A DNA stretch of 64,000 nucleotides, taken from contig NZ_CP114905.1 of assembly GCF_027497195.1 (NCBI RefSeq), forward strand, positions 8,224,001-8,288,000. The letters are read 5' to 3'. Position 1 is the stretch's first letter; every line of letters starts with the position of its first letter. Below the pieces are notes generated by a model. The model was not told the DNA's origin, ran no database searches, and saw nothing but the letters and a program-made list of their open reading frames with translations. Made by a program: the position numbers and the translations under genes. Origin of the DNA: Streptomyces sp. WMMC500. GTDB taxonomy: Bacteria > Actinomycetota > Actinomycetes > Streptomycetales > Streptomycetaceae. Of this stretch, positions 50,001-57,935 are shown in pieces.

Positions 50001-52065
50001 CGCGGCGGCGGAGGCGGCCGGGGCCTCGTCCGCGGTGGCCGACGGCGGGGCCGGTACGGGGGGCGAGCCGGACGGTCGAACGGTGTCCGGCCCGGCCGGT
50101 GCCGGCGTCGATGCCGCCGCCCCGGCCGCGGCCGGCCCGGCCTCCGCGGGCGGAGGTGCCGGGGGCGGGTCCGCCGGCCGGACCGGTTCCGGTCGCGCGC
50201 ACGCCGCGGCGTCCGGCTCCGCCGGCGCGGATGGCGCCGTGCCGCAAGCGGCCGGCCCGGCTCTCGCCGACGCCGGGGCCACCGCGGATGCCGTTACCCC
50301 TGACGCAACCGGCACCGCACCCGCCGCCCGCCCGGAGGGCGCCCGGCCCGAGGGCAACGCCCGCCGCCGGGCCCGCCTCGCCCGGGCCGCCGCCGCGGAC
50401 GCGGCGCGGGCCTCGCTGCCCGCCCTGCGGGAGGCGTACCGTGCCGCCTCGCAGGTCTACGAGAAGGTCGGGGTCGGGGCCGACCTGCGCGCCGAGCAGG
50501 CGCGGGCCGAGAGCGAGGAGTCCGCCGCGCTGGCGGAGTTGAACCGGCTCAGCAACAAGGTCCGTACCCGCGCCGCCACCCTGCTCGCCGGGCCCGACGG
50601 TGCCGACGCGCCGTCGCGGCAGGCCGCCGCCGCGCGCGCGGAGTCCGTCGTCCACCTGCTGGAGTCCCGCTCCGCCGCGGCCAGCGAGACCCTCGGGCGG
50701 CTGCGCGGCGACGCCGAACGGCTCGCGCCCGCCGGCGGCGACGCGCACACCGAGTTGCCCGAGGACCTCGTGCCCGACGGGGCCGAACACGCCCAGGCGC
50801 TGCTGCGGTCCGCCGCCGCGACCGCGGCGGAGCGCGCCGACGACCTGGCCGCCGCCACCGCCGCGCACGCCGAGCTGCGCCGTGCCTGCGCCGCGGCCGA
50901 GGATGCCGCCGGCGCCTTCGCCGAGACCGCCGCCATGCTGCGGGACCTGCTCCGCGGGCCCGCCGCCGGTGACGAGCAGGACGACGCGGACGAGGCCGAG
51001 CCGTTCCCCGGCGGGCTGGAAGGCGCACGGCAGGCCGCCGCCGAGTCCCGCCGTTCCCTGCGCGGCTGCGCTGCGGACCTTGCCACCGCCGAGTCCGCCC
51101 TGCGCGACGCGTGCGACGTCCTCGTACGGCACGCCAACTCCACCCGCTACGAGCAGGTGCGCACCCCCGCCCGGCAGCAGATCCGCGAACTGCCCGCCGC
51201 CGCGCTGCCGGAGCACGCCGCCGCCTGGGCCGCGGCCTTCGCGCCGCGGCTGCGGGTGCTCACCGACGAGCTGGCGCAGTTGGAGCGCAACCGCGACGGC
51301 ATCGTCGACCGGCTGCGCGGTCTGGTCGAGTCCGGCCTCGCCACGCTGCGCGCCGCGCAGCGGCTGTCGCGGCTGCCGGAGGGGCTGGGGGAGTGGTCCG
51401 GGCAGGAGTTCCTGCGCATCCGCTTCGAGGACCCCGACCAGGCGACCCTGTCCGAGCGCCTGGGCGAGGTCATCGACGAGGCCACGCGCGCGGCCGTACG
51501 CAAGAACAGCGACCTGCGCCGCGACGGCACGACGCTGCTGCTGCGCGGCGTGGACGCCGCGATGGAGCCCAAGGGCGTCTCCGTGGAGATCCTCAAGCCC
51601 GACGCCGTGCTGCGCGCGGAGCGGGTGCCGGTCGGGCAGATGGGCGACGTGTTCTCCGGCGGCCAGTTGCTCACCGCCGCCATCGCGCTGTACTGCACGA
51701 TGGCCGCCCTCAGGGGCAACGACCGGGGCGACGACCGGCACCACCACGCGGGCACGCTCTTCCTCGACAACCCCATCGGCCGCGCCAACGCCACGTACCT
51801 GCTGGAGCTGCAGCGCGCCGTCGCCGACGCGCTCGGCGTCCAGCTCCTCTACACCACGGGCCTGTTCGACACCACGGCGCTGGCGGAGTTCCCCCTCGTG
51901 ATCCGGCTGCGCAACGACGCGGACCTCCGCGCGGGGCTGAAGTACATCACCGTCGAGGAACACCTGCGCCCCGGGCTGCCGGCGCAACGGGAGGGAGTGG
52001 AGCCGTCGGTCGGCGAGGTGACGGCGACCCGCATATTCCGCCGCCCCCCGGCCACGGCGCCGTAG
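47047..52065 (+). CDS. Large SMC/MukB/JetC-like coiled-coil ATPase
   Basis: 1672 aa. The N-terminal head has Walker A ENGGGKS (64-70). Coiled coil occupies about 300-645. A globular, hinge-like module lies about 646-800 (LAVVACLGEHGIPALPGWRY). A second coiled coil follows, interrupted near 992-1098 by an Ala/Gly/Pro-rich disordered insert. The C-terminal head has ABC signature FSGGQ (SGGQ 1537-1540) and Walker B LFLDNP (1571-1576). A catalytic glutamate normally follows that Asp; here it is Asn. Together with the two preceding genes this forms an SMC-type ATPase complex. Confidence 0.75.
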   Translation: MYELSRIRLYSIGPAGARYADTVLDLRGVGGEVPRPAPAQGDFFAAEPAGPPRRPAPAGVLFLENGGGKSVLLKLIFSVMLPGHRNTLGGASSGVLRKFLLADDTGHVALEWQHTVTGEQIVVGKVSEWRGRQVSGDPRKFAEAWYSFRPGPGMGLDALPVAEMSAAAVRPAVEGASGARGRRRTMKGFRDALTEAGKAYPHLDVAWEEIHERWNEHLTRLGLDPELFRYQREMNADEGEAAGLFAVKNDSDFTHLLLRAVTDTRDTDGLADLVHGFAHKLGRRAELTAERDFTAGSLDLLAHLVTGAEQRTRARDVLGGAERRARALAARLTARAGAERARAAELARQERTAAERATAAESSLGHSELIAAELAYRHASLALAAAEKSAAGKRRELTDARTLHAAWQAAEAVLRHRAAADRAARVSVAIREAERDAAPALAARAAAATGLVRALHAAARDGEALAAEQEERSAVLQQESETAHADAVAAATRAQRARSETDHLRQRLTEVEQETAEAVRAGWLDAADDAAPDTALDKDPARAALVAGDAEKAAVAAWDEARESARTATDRARETAEALARAELAAARARDAAEASAAAHDTARGAAESLAAEPRLAELLGLPEPDGEHRALSAVEFDRSADELRALLDARVTDDERRLFDLRTAAADDARILAALGDGGLLPPGPDVLAVVACLGEHGIPALPGWRYLAQAVDPADHAAVLDARPELVDGVVITDPDTHARARDVLREAALLPRSALAVGTAAALLAPPPPTGERDGGVFLVPPNPAMHDERAADDERHALRARAADRDEQIRAFAARLAADRALAARLASWRAGCPAGRLAELAAAAGSARTAAAAADETLTRARADAEDAAAAAEESTRAREDRQEQAQRARRSADALAGLAHRLRERAGWQARLRELADEALEYEARAADCVARARAADEDRRAAQRAADDARRTSRALRAERAEIAGVAEELEAEAADEAAAAEAAGASSAVADGGAGTGGEPDGRTVSGPAGAGVDAAAPAAAGPASAGGGAGGGSAGRTGSGRAHAAASGSAGADGAVPQAAGPALADAGATADAVTPDATGTAPAARPEGARPEGNARRRARLARAAAADAARASLPALREAYRAASQVYEKVGVGADLRAEQARAESEESAALAELNRLSNKVRTRAATLLAGPDGADAPSRQAAAARAESVVHLLESRSAAASETLGRLRGDAERLAPAGGDAHTELPEDLVPDGAEHAQALLRSAAATAAERADDLAAATAAHAELRRACAAAEDAAGAFAETAAMLRDLLRGPAAGDEQDDADEAEPFPGGLEGARQAAAESRRSLRGCAADLATAESALRDACDVLVRHANSTRYEQVRTPARQQIRELPAAALPEHAAAWAAAFAPRLRVLTDELAQLERNRDGIVDRLRGLVESGLATLRAAQRLSRLPEGLGEWSGQEFLRIRFEDPDQATLSERLGEVIDEATRAAVRKNSDLRRDGTTLLLRGVDAAMEPKGVSVEILKPDAVLRAERVPVGQMGDVFSGGQLLTAAIALYCTMAALRGNDRGDDRHHHAGTLFLDNPIGRANATYLLELQRAVADALGVQLLYTTGLFDTTALAEFPLVIRLRNDADLRAGLKYITVEEHLRPGLPAQREGVEPSVGEVTATRIFRRPPATAP

Positions 52066-52758
52066 TCAGTCGCCGCCGCCCTGACGCATGTCCGGTGAGG
52101 GACCGGCCTCACCCCGGGCGCGTCCCGGCGCCTCCCGCCCCTGGGACAGCGCCTCGGCCACCTCCCGCTCGTCCCGGTAGCGCGTGCGCAGCAGCTCCTC
52201 GATCCGGTCCCGCAGGCGGCAGGTCTCGTCCAGGTGCCCGCCGTCGCGGTGCAGGTCGCGGTCGATGCGCAGCAGCTCGGGGCCGTCCGCCTCCACGACG
52301 AAGCTGCGCAGCTCGGCCAGGTCCAGCCGGCGGTTGAACTCCCGTACCGCGTCACGCCACTTGTGCAGCAGCGCCACCAGCTCGTGGTGGCCGCGCCCGG
52401 CCAGGACGCCGGAGACCAGCGTCGCGTCCGTCGCCGACAGCACGGGCCGCGGGAAGACCCGGTGCACCGGGCGGGCCGGGTCGAGGGGCGCGAACCGCGG
52501 GTCGGCGAGGATGGCGGTGTTCTTCACCAACTCCTCGGCGAGCGCGCGCAGCGTCTGCTTCTCCCGCTCCCGCGCCGCCGCCCGCCGCTCCGCGATCACC
52601 CCGCTCATCGCCGCGAGGATCGCCGGCACCTGGATCGCCGGTTCCCACCGGCCGCCGTCCGAGGCGCGGACCAGCCAGGTGACGCACAGCCCGAGGGCGA
52701 CGAGGAGCGCGGTGGCCGTGAACACCCCGTAGAACGCGCTCCGTGACGGACGCACCAT
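52066..52758 (-). CDS. Membrane-anchored hypothetical protein
   Basis: 230 aa, ATG 52758 behind GGGGGG. One N-terminal transmembrane segment (about 10-28: YGVFTATALLVALGLCVTWL). A basic, Arg/Glu-rich helical cytoplasmic part follows (ERRAAAREREKQTLRALAEE), then a predicted helical region and an acidic, Gly-rich C-terminus. Function unknown. Its 3' end abuts the ATPase stop exactly, with no gap. It lies 17 nt downstream of the methyltransferase gene on the same strand. Confidence 0.72.
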   Translation of the reverse strand: MVRPSRSAFYGVFTATALLVALGLCVTWLVRASDGGRWEPAIQVPAILAAMSGVIAERRAAAREREKQTLRALAEELVKNTAILADPRFAPLDPARPVHRVFPRPVLSATDATLVSGVLAGRGHHELVALLHKWRDAVREFNRRLDLAELRSFVVEADGPELLRIDRDLHRDGGHLDETCRLRDRIEELLRTRYRDEREVAEALSQGREAPGRARGEAGPSPDMRQGGGD

Positions 52759-52775
52759 CCCCCCGCGGCCCCGGC

Positions 52776-53945
52776 TCAGCCGAACGGGTTCGGGGCCGGG
52801 ACCTCCGCCGGGGACTCCTCCCCGCCTTCCGCCGCCGCGGAGCGCAGCAGCACCAGGTCCATGCCGAAGCCCGTCTCGCCGAACCCGGCGTGCAGGCCGG
52901 AACTGGTCCGGGTCACCTCCGCGGCCCCGGCGTCGGCCAGCAGCTTGTCGAGGCCGCCCGCCGAGTACTTGCGGGTGGTGTAGAGGCGGATGGTGTCCCC
53001 GCCGGGGAACTCGACGCCGCTGCGGTCGGGCAGGGTGAGGAGCATCTGCTCGCCGGTGCGGTTGCGGTAGACGACCTTGACCTTCAGCGCCCTGTCGTCT
53101 TCCACCGAGGGTTCGTACGTCAGGCTGGCCATGTCGATCTGCAGGTCCGTGTACTCCATGACGGCGCTGGTGACGAACTCGGCGAAGCGCGGGCTCGACC
53201 GGTACTCGCTGGCCGCCTCCCGCGCGGCGTCGTCGTCCAGCGCGTCCGAGCGCGCGACCTCCAGCAGGAACCGGTCCTGCGGCCGCAGCAGGCTGCCGGT
53301 CAGCATCGTCAGCAGCCCCGTGTCGTCGGTGAAGTTGGCGAGCGTGTTGCCCAGCAGCGAGTACAGCACCGGCTCGTCGCCGACGAGGCGCTCCACCAGC
53401 CCGCGCAGCTCCCGGACGCTGCGTACGTTCGCGAAGTCGAGCTGCACCGGTACGACCCCGCCCACCGGCAGGTCGAGGTGGCGCAGCGCCTCCCGCCGGC
53501 CCAGCCGCAGCATCTCGGGGCTGACGTCCACGGGCACGTACGTCAGCGCGCCGGGCTCCCGGTCGCGGCGCAGCCGCTCCAGTATCGTCTGGTCCTTCTG
53601 CCCGGTCCCCGTGCCCAGGCTCACGTAGTGGCGCGGCTCGTCGTCGAGCTCGCCGGCGATCTGCCGCCAGCGCTGCGCGAAGGACTCGATGCTCTCCCGC
53701 ATCACCGGGTAGAACAGGTCGGAGCAGGCGTGCACCCACGCCATCGTCGACGCCACGCCCCAGTACGAGAACCCGGACGCGATGTACTTCCCGTCGCCCG
53801 TCTCGGAGTACGGCTCCCGCAGCGCGCTGCTCATCTGGGAGAACTTCTGCGACTGGTCCTCGCCGACCACGCAGAGGGACCAGGGGGAGTCCCGCGCGGA
53901 CAGTGCGGCCTCAAGGCGGTCAAGCCCCCTGCTGCCTGTGGTCAT
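52776..53945 (-). CDS. EgtD-like SAM-dependent methyltransferase
   Basis: 389 aa, ATG 53945. The core has GELDDEPRHYVSLGTGTGQKD (SAM motif), VPVDVSPEMLRLGRREAL, YSLLGNTLANFTDD and FLLEVARSDALDDD, as in the histidine Nalpha-methyltransferase (EgtD, Methyltransf_33) family. The 389 residues exceed EgtD by about 60, because of N- and C-terminal extensions. No other ergothioneine genes (egtA/B/C/E) are near, so the substrate need not be histidine. Confidence 0.78.
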   Translation of the reverse strand: MTTGSRGLDRLEAALSARDSPWSLCVVGEDQSQKFSQMSSALREPYSETGDGKYIASGFSYWGVASTMAWVHACSDLFYPVMRESIESFAQRWRQIAGELDDEPRHYVSLGTGTGQKDQTILERLRRDREPGALTYVPVDVSPEMLRLGRREALRHLDLPVGGVVPVQLDFANVRSVRELRGLVERLVGDEPVLYSLLGNTLANFTDDTGLLTMLTGSLLRPQDRFLLEVARSDALDDDAAREAASEYRSSPRFAEFVTSAVMEYTDLQIDMASLTYEPSVEDDRALKVKVVYRNRTGEQMLLTLPDRSGVEFPGGDTIRLYTTRKYSAGGLDKLLADAGAAEVTRTSSGLHAGFGETGFGMDLVLLRSAAAEGGEESPAEVPAPNPFG

Positions 53946-54119
53946 ACGAAACGGCCGCCCTATGAAGAAGTTCCGACTCCTGCTGGCAGAACCGTAGTTG
54001 GCGGCTGCAACGACAACAAGCCGGACCGGTGCGGGGACACCCCCTTTCCAGCCGCTTCCAGCCGCCGGCCGGGCCGGTGCCGCCCGCGGGGCGTGCGGCG
54101 GCCGGCCCCCGCGACCCGC

Positions 54120-54509
54120 TCAGACTCCCGCCGGCACCGCTCCGGGCGGCCGGTCGCGCTGCGTACCGCGCCCGCCGCGGCGCTCCCTGCGGGCACGGCG
54201 GGCCGCGCTGCTGGGCCGGGACTCCACCCCGTGCCGCTGCTTCCATACCTGCCGTGTCACCCACACGTCCAGCACGCCCCAGGTCGCGACCACCGTGCTC
54301 ACGACCGTGCTCACCAGCAGCGGGAAGGCGGCCCACGACCCGGTGACGGTGAAGAGCATGGCCGCCATCGCCTGCGTCAGGGTCACGGACACGATGATCA
54401 CGGCGCGGACGGCCGCCGTCCGTACCGGGTCCGGAAGCCTCGGTGTGCCGACGGGCTCCTCCACCCAGAGCGGCGATTCGAGGCGCCGCAGCTCCTCCTC
54501 CGCAGCCAT
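54120..54509 (-). CDS. Small two-helix membrane protein
   Basis: 129 aa, ATG 54509 with GGGAGGG upstream. An acidic N-terminus (AAEEELRRLESPLWVEEPV) is followed by two transmembrane helices (about 33-55 and 57-80) and a basic C-terminal tail. Conserved in streptomycetes as far as I recall, but of unknown role. Possible small membrane adaptor. Confidence 0.75.
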   Translation of the reverse strand: MAAEEELRRLESPLWVEEPVGTPRLPDPVRTAAVRAVIIVSVTLTQAMAAMLFTVTGSWAAFPLLVSTVVSTVVATWGVLDVWVTRQVWKQRHGVESRPSSAARRARRERRGGRGTQRDRPPGAVPAGV

Positions 54510-54680
54510 CAGTACCCTCCCGCTCGACTGCCGGGTGCCCGGAGTCACTGCCCCGCACGGGGGGTGACGAAAGCTCCGGGTACCCATGTTCACACGTTCC
54601 GATGTGTCAACGTTCGAAGGGGGCTACGAGTTGCCGGGGCGACGGTAGTAGGCTGCGCCGACTGGGGAAGGGACGCGGGC

Positions 54681-55103
54681 ATGGTTGTGCAGGGTGGGAA
54701 CAGACAGCAGCCGGCGGGGAGCCGGTTGAACTGGCTGCTCGACGATCTGGTGGGGCGGCTGGCGAGCGTACGGATGGCGCTGGTGCTGTCGTCGGACGGG
54801 CTGCCGATGAGCGTGTCCGAGGACGTGAGCAGGGAGGACTCCGAGCATCTGGCGGCGGTGGCCTCCGGCATCCACGGCCTGGCCAAGGGCGTGGGCACCC
54901 ACTTCGAGGCGGGTTCCGTACGGCAGACGCTCGTGGAGCTCGACGACGCGTTCCTCTTCGTCACCGCGGCGGGCGACGGCAGTTGCCTCGCGGTGATGGC
55001 GGCGTCGGACGCCGACATCGGGCAGATCGCGTACGAGATGACGCTGCTGGTCAAGCGGGTCGGCGAGCATCTGGCGGCGGCGCCGCGGGGCAGCCGGTCC
55101 TGA
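54681..55103 (+). CDS. Roadblock/LC7 domain protein (orphan CvnB-like)
   Basis: 140 aa, ATG 54681 with GGAAGGG upstream. A roadblock/longin-type beta-alpha-beta fold: LNWLLDDLVGRLASVRMALVLSSDG, then FVTAAGDGSCLAVMAASDAD. In conservons a roadblock protein of this kind sits between a histidine kinase and a DUF742 protein followed by a small GTPase. None of these neighbours is present, so it is an orphan that could still regulate a small GTPase encoded elsewhere. Confidence 0.88.
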   Translation: MVVQGGNRQQPAGSRLNWLLDDLVGRLASVRMALVLSSDGLPMSVSEDVSREDSEHLAAVASGIHGLAKGVGTHFEAGSVRQTLVELDDAFLFVTAAGDGSCLAVMAASDADIGQIAYEMTLLVKRVGEHLAAAPRGSRS

Positions 55104-55134
55104 CGGCGGACGGCCGCGCCGCGGCGCCGTGGCG

Positions 55135-56655
55135 TCAGCCGGCCCCGTCCTCCCCGTCGTCCTGCCAGCCGAAGCTGCGCTCGACGGCCTTGCGCCAGTT
55201 GCGGTATTCGCGCTCCCGGGTGCCCTCGTCCATCCGCGGCGTCCACTCGGTGTCACGCTTCCAGTGGGACCTCAGCTCGTCCTGGTCGCGCCACACGCCG
55301 GTGGCCAGGCCCGCGGCGTAGGCCGCGCCCAGGCAGGTGGTCTCGGCGATCACCGGCCGCAGCACCGGCACGCCGAGGACGTCCGCCTGGTGCTGCATCA
55401 GCAGATTGTTCGCGGTCATCCCCCCGTCCACCTTCAGGTCCGTCAGCCGCACCCCCGAGTCCTGGTACATCGCGTCGACGACCTCGCGGGTCTGCCAGCT
55501 CGTCGCCTCCAGCACGGCACGCGCCAGGTGCGCCTTGGTCACGTACCGGGTCAGACCCGTGATGACGCCGCGCGCGTCGCCGCGCCAGTACGGGGCGAAC
55601 AGACCGGAGAACGCCGGGACGATGTACGCGCCGCCGTTGTCGTCGACGCTCGCCGCCAGCGTCTCGATCTCCTCGGCGGCGGAGATGATGCCGAGCTGGT
55701 CACGGAACCACTGCACCAGCGCCCCGGTGATGGCGATGGACCCCTCCAGGCAGTAGACCGGGGCCTCGCCGCCGATCTGGTAGCCCATGGTGGTCAGCAG
55801 CCCGCTCTTCGACGGCACCGGCCGGGTACCGGTGTTGAGCAGCAGGAAGCTGCCGGTGCCGTAGGTGTTCTTGGCCTCGCCGACGCCGTAGCAGGTCTGT
55901 CCGAAGATCGCCGCCTGCTGGTCGCCGAGCGCGGAGGCCACGGGCACCCCGTCGAGCTGGCCGGTGCAGGTGCCGTAGACCTCGGCGGAGGAGCGGATCT
56001 CCGGCAGCATCGCGGCCGGGACGTTCATGGCCGCGAGTATCGAGGCGTCCCACTGGTGGGTCTCGATGTTCATGAGCATGGTGCGGGAGGCGTTGGTGAC
56101 GTCGGTGACGTGGACGCCGCCGTCCGCGCCGCCGGTGAGGTTGTAGATCAGCCAGGAGTCGACGGTGCCGAAGGCGATCTCGCCGTTCTCGGCGCGGCGG
56201 CGCAGACCCGGGACGTTGTCGAGCAGCCAGGCGGCCTTGGGGCCGGAGAAGTAGCTGGCGAGCGGCAGCCCGGTGCGGTCGCGGAAGCGGTCCTGGCCGT
56301 CGGTGCCGCCGAGTTCGGTGCACAGGGCCGCGGTGCGGGTGTCCTGCCAGACGATGGCGTTGTGCACCGGTTTGCCGGTGGCCCGGTCCCACAGCACGGT
56401 CGTCTCGCGCTGGTTGGTGATGCCGACGGCGCTCAGCTCGTCGGCCCGCAGGCCCGCCCTGGCCAGCGCCCCTGCGACCACGGCCTGGGTCTTGGCCCAG
56501 ATCTCCGTGGCGTCGTGCTCCACCCACCCGGGTCTGGGGAAGATCTGCCGGTGCTCGCGCTGGTCGACGGCGACGACGGCGCCGTTCTGGTCGAAGACGA
56601 TGCAGCGGCTCGATGTGGTGCCCTGGTCGATGGCGGCGACGTACTTGTCCGTCAT
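55135..56655 (-). CDS. glpK: Glycerol kinase
   Basis: 506 aa, full length. ATP phosphate motif [19 protein letters not shown]. Family signatures are [64 protein letters not shown] and [19 protein letters not shown], including the catalytic Asp in VDGG. It phosphorylates glycerol to sn-glycerol-3-phosphate. It follows glpF by 15 nt in the same operon, reading leftward. Confidence 0.97.
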   Translation of the reverse strand: MTDKYVAAIDQGTTSSRCIVFDQNGAVVAVDQREHRQIFPRPGWVEHDATEIWAKTQAVVAGALARAGLRADELSAVGITNQRETTVLWDRATGKPVHNAIVWQDTRTAALCTELGGTDGQDRFRDRTGLPLASYFSGPKAAWLLDNVPGLRRRAENGEIAFGTVDSWLIYNLTGGADGGVHVTDVTNASRTMLMNIETHQWDASILAAMNVPAAMLPEIRSSAEVYGTCTGQLDGVPVASALGDQQAAIFGQTCYGVGEAKNTYGTGSFLLLNTGTRPVPSKSGLLTTMGYQIGGEAPVYCLEGSIAITGALVQWFRDQLGIISAAEEIETLAASVDDNGGAYIVPAFSGLFAPYWRGDARGVITGLTRYVTKAHLARAVLEATSWQTREVVDAMYQDSGVRLTDLKVDGGMTANNLLMQHQADVLGVPVLRPVIAETTCLGAAYAAGLATGVWRDQDELRSHWKRDTEWTPRMDEGTREREYRNWRKAVERSFGWQDDGEDGAG

Positions 56656-56670
56656 GACGTCCCCTTGCTG

Positions 56671-57405
56671 CTAGAAGGCGAGTTTGTAGATCAGCGCGCT
56701 CAGCACGCCGCCGATCAGCGGCCCGGCCACGGGTATCCACGCGTAGTTCCACTCGTTGGTGCCCTTGTTGGGGATGGGCAGCAGCGCGTGCGCGATACGG
56801 GGACCCAGGTCGCGGGCCGGGTTGATGGCGTAGCCCGTGGGACCGCCGAGCGACAGGCCGATCCCGACGACCAGCAGCGCGACGATCAGCACCTGGGTGC
56901 CGGACTCGCCGAGCCCCTCGGTGAGGCCGAAGGCGAGGATCGGCAGCACGAGGCCGACGGTGGCGATGATCTCGGTGACGAGGTTCTGCCACGGGTTGTA
57001 GATCTCCGGGCGGGTGGAGAAGATGCCGAGCGTCTCGACGGCCGTCTCGCGGTTCGCGTTGCGCGCGAACTGGCCGTAGTAGACGAGCCACGCGAGCGCG
57101 GCGCCGATGAGCGCGCCGAGCATCTGCGAGGCCATGTAGAGCGGGACCTTCCCCCAGTGCTCGTTGCTCTCGACGGCGACGCCGAGGGTCACGGCCGGGT
57201 TGATGTGCCCGCCGGACAGCGGCGCGGCGGTGTACGCGCCGGCCAGCACGGCGAAGCCCCACCCGAAGGCGATGACGACCCAGCCGGAGGCCTTGGCCTT
57301 CGACTTCTCCAGGGTCACGGCGGCGCAGACGCCCGCGCCGAACAGGATGAGAATGGCGGTGCCGATGACCTCACCGGCAAAGATGTCCCCGTTGGGGTAG
57401 TCCAT
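56671..57405 (-). CDS. glpF: Glycerol facilitator (aquaglyceroporin)
   Basis: 244 aa, ATG 57405 with GAGGAG upstream. Six transmembrane helices and the two channel motifs [11 protein letters not shown] and [19 protein letters not shown] with the following D-L-G-P-R sequence is typical of glycerol-type rather than water-type aquaporins. It is the first gene of the glpF-glpK operon. No gylR-type repressor is seen in the window. Confidence 0.95.
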   Translation of the reverse strand: MDYPNGDIFAGEVIGTAILILFGAGVCAAVTLEKSKAKASGWVVIAFGWGFAVLAGAYTAAPLSGGHINPAVTLGVAVESNEHWGKVPLYMASQMLGALIGAALAWLVYYGQFARNANRETAVETLGIFSTRPEIYNPWQNLVTEIIATVGLVLPILAFGLTEGLGESGTQVLIVALLVVGIGLSLGGPTGYAINPARDLGPRIAHALLPIPNKGTNEWNYAWIPVAGPLIGGVLSALIYKLAF

Positions 57406-57618
57406 TGCGACTCCTCGAGCTCACCCGCCGGGACGCCGTCCCGGCCGGGTCGGAAGGGTGCGTTCTTCCCTGGCTGCTGCGATGACGTCGAGCGCCGGCG
57501 GGGGAGGGCGTGCACACCCCGTCCGGCGTCTGTTGCGAGCGCGCGTCAGCGTGGCGTGTCGCCGGTGGGAGACAGGGCGGCGGGGTCGTCGTGCGGCGAT
57601 GCCCGACTGACATCCGGC

Positions 57619-57647
57619 AGTGTTCACCTGGCCTGATGGGCCGTCAA
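57619..57647 (-). promoter_or_regulatory. Candidate glpF promoter
   Basis: Reading leftward: TTGACG (57647-57642), 17-nt spacer, AACACT (57624-57619). The -10 is weak. Confidence 0.3.
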
Positions 57648-57761
57648 GACAATGGACACGACAGCCTCATATGTATTCCGGGGCCACGGGTCCGAGGCCG
57701 GCGGCGGCGCCGGACGCGCTGAGGGCAACCGGACAGTGCGCTGCAAGTTTTCACTCGTTCA

Positions 57762-57790
57762 TTGCAATTTTGCGACGGCATGATTACGCT
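57762..57790 (+). promoter_or_regulatory. Sigma-70-type promoter of the right-hand cluster
   Basis: TTGCAA (57762-57767), 17-nt spacer, TACGCT (57785-57790), in the most AT-rich part of the window. It would give a leader of roughly 140 nt before the condensation gene. Confidence 0.5.
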
Positions 57791-57935
57791 GCTCTGCGAT
57801 CGACCGGAATTTTCCACCTCGTCCATGCCGCCGACGAGGGGGCGCCCGCGTCCCGCTTCGGAGTGCGCCGATGAGCACGGAGCCACTCGTCCGCTGATGT
57901 CGTGTTCGTCCGGCCACTCTCACCGGGAGATCCCG

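Larger units (their letters stand above)
57406..57935. other. 530-nt divergent promoter region
   Basis: It separates the leftward glpFK operon from the rightward condensation-domain gene. It holds a promoter-like sequence at 57619-57647 (leftward) and a good sigma-70-type promoter at 57762-57790 (rightward). The stretch 57740-57830 is unusually AT-rich for this genome, consistent with the start of a different transcriptional unit. No coding sequence is convincing. Confidence 0.6.

Noticed and set aside
44578..52065. Full Wadjet (JetABCD) defence system
   Set aside because: A JetD-type topoisomerase-VI/Toprim nuclease is not present in the window, and subunit assignments rest on layout, so only 'SMC-like complex' is claimed.
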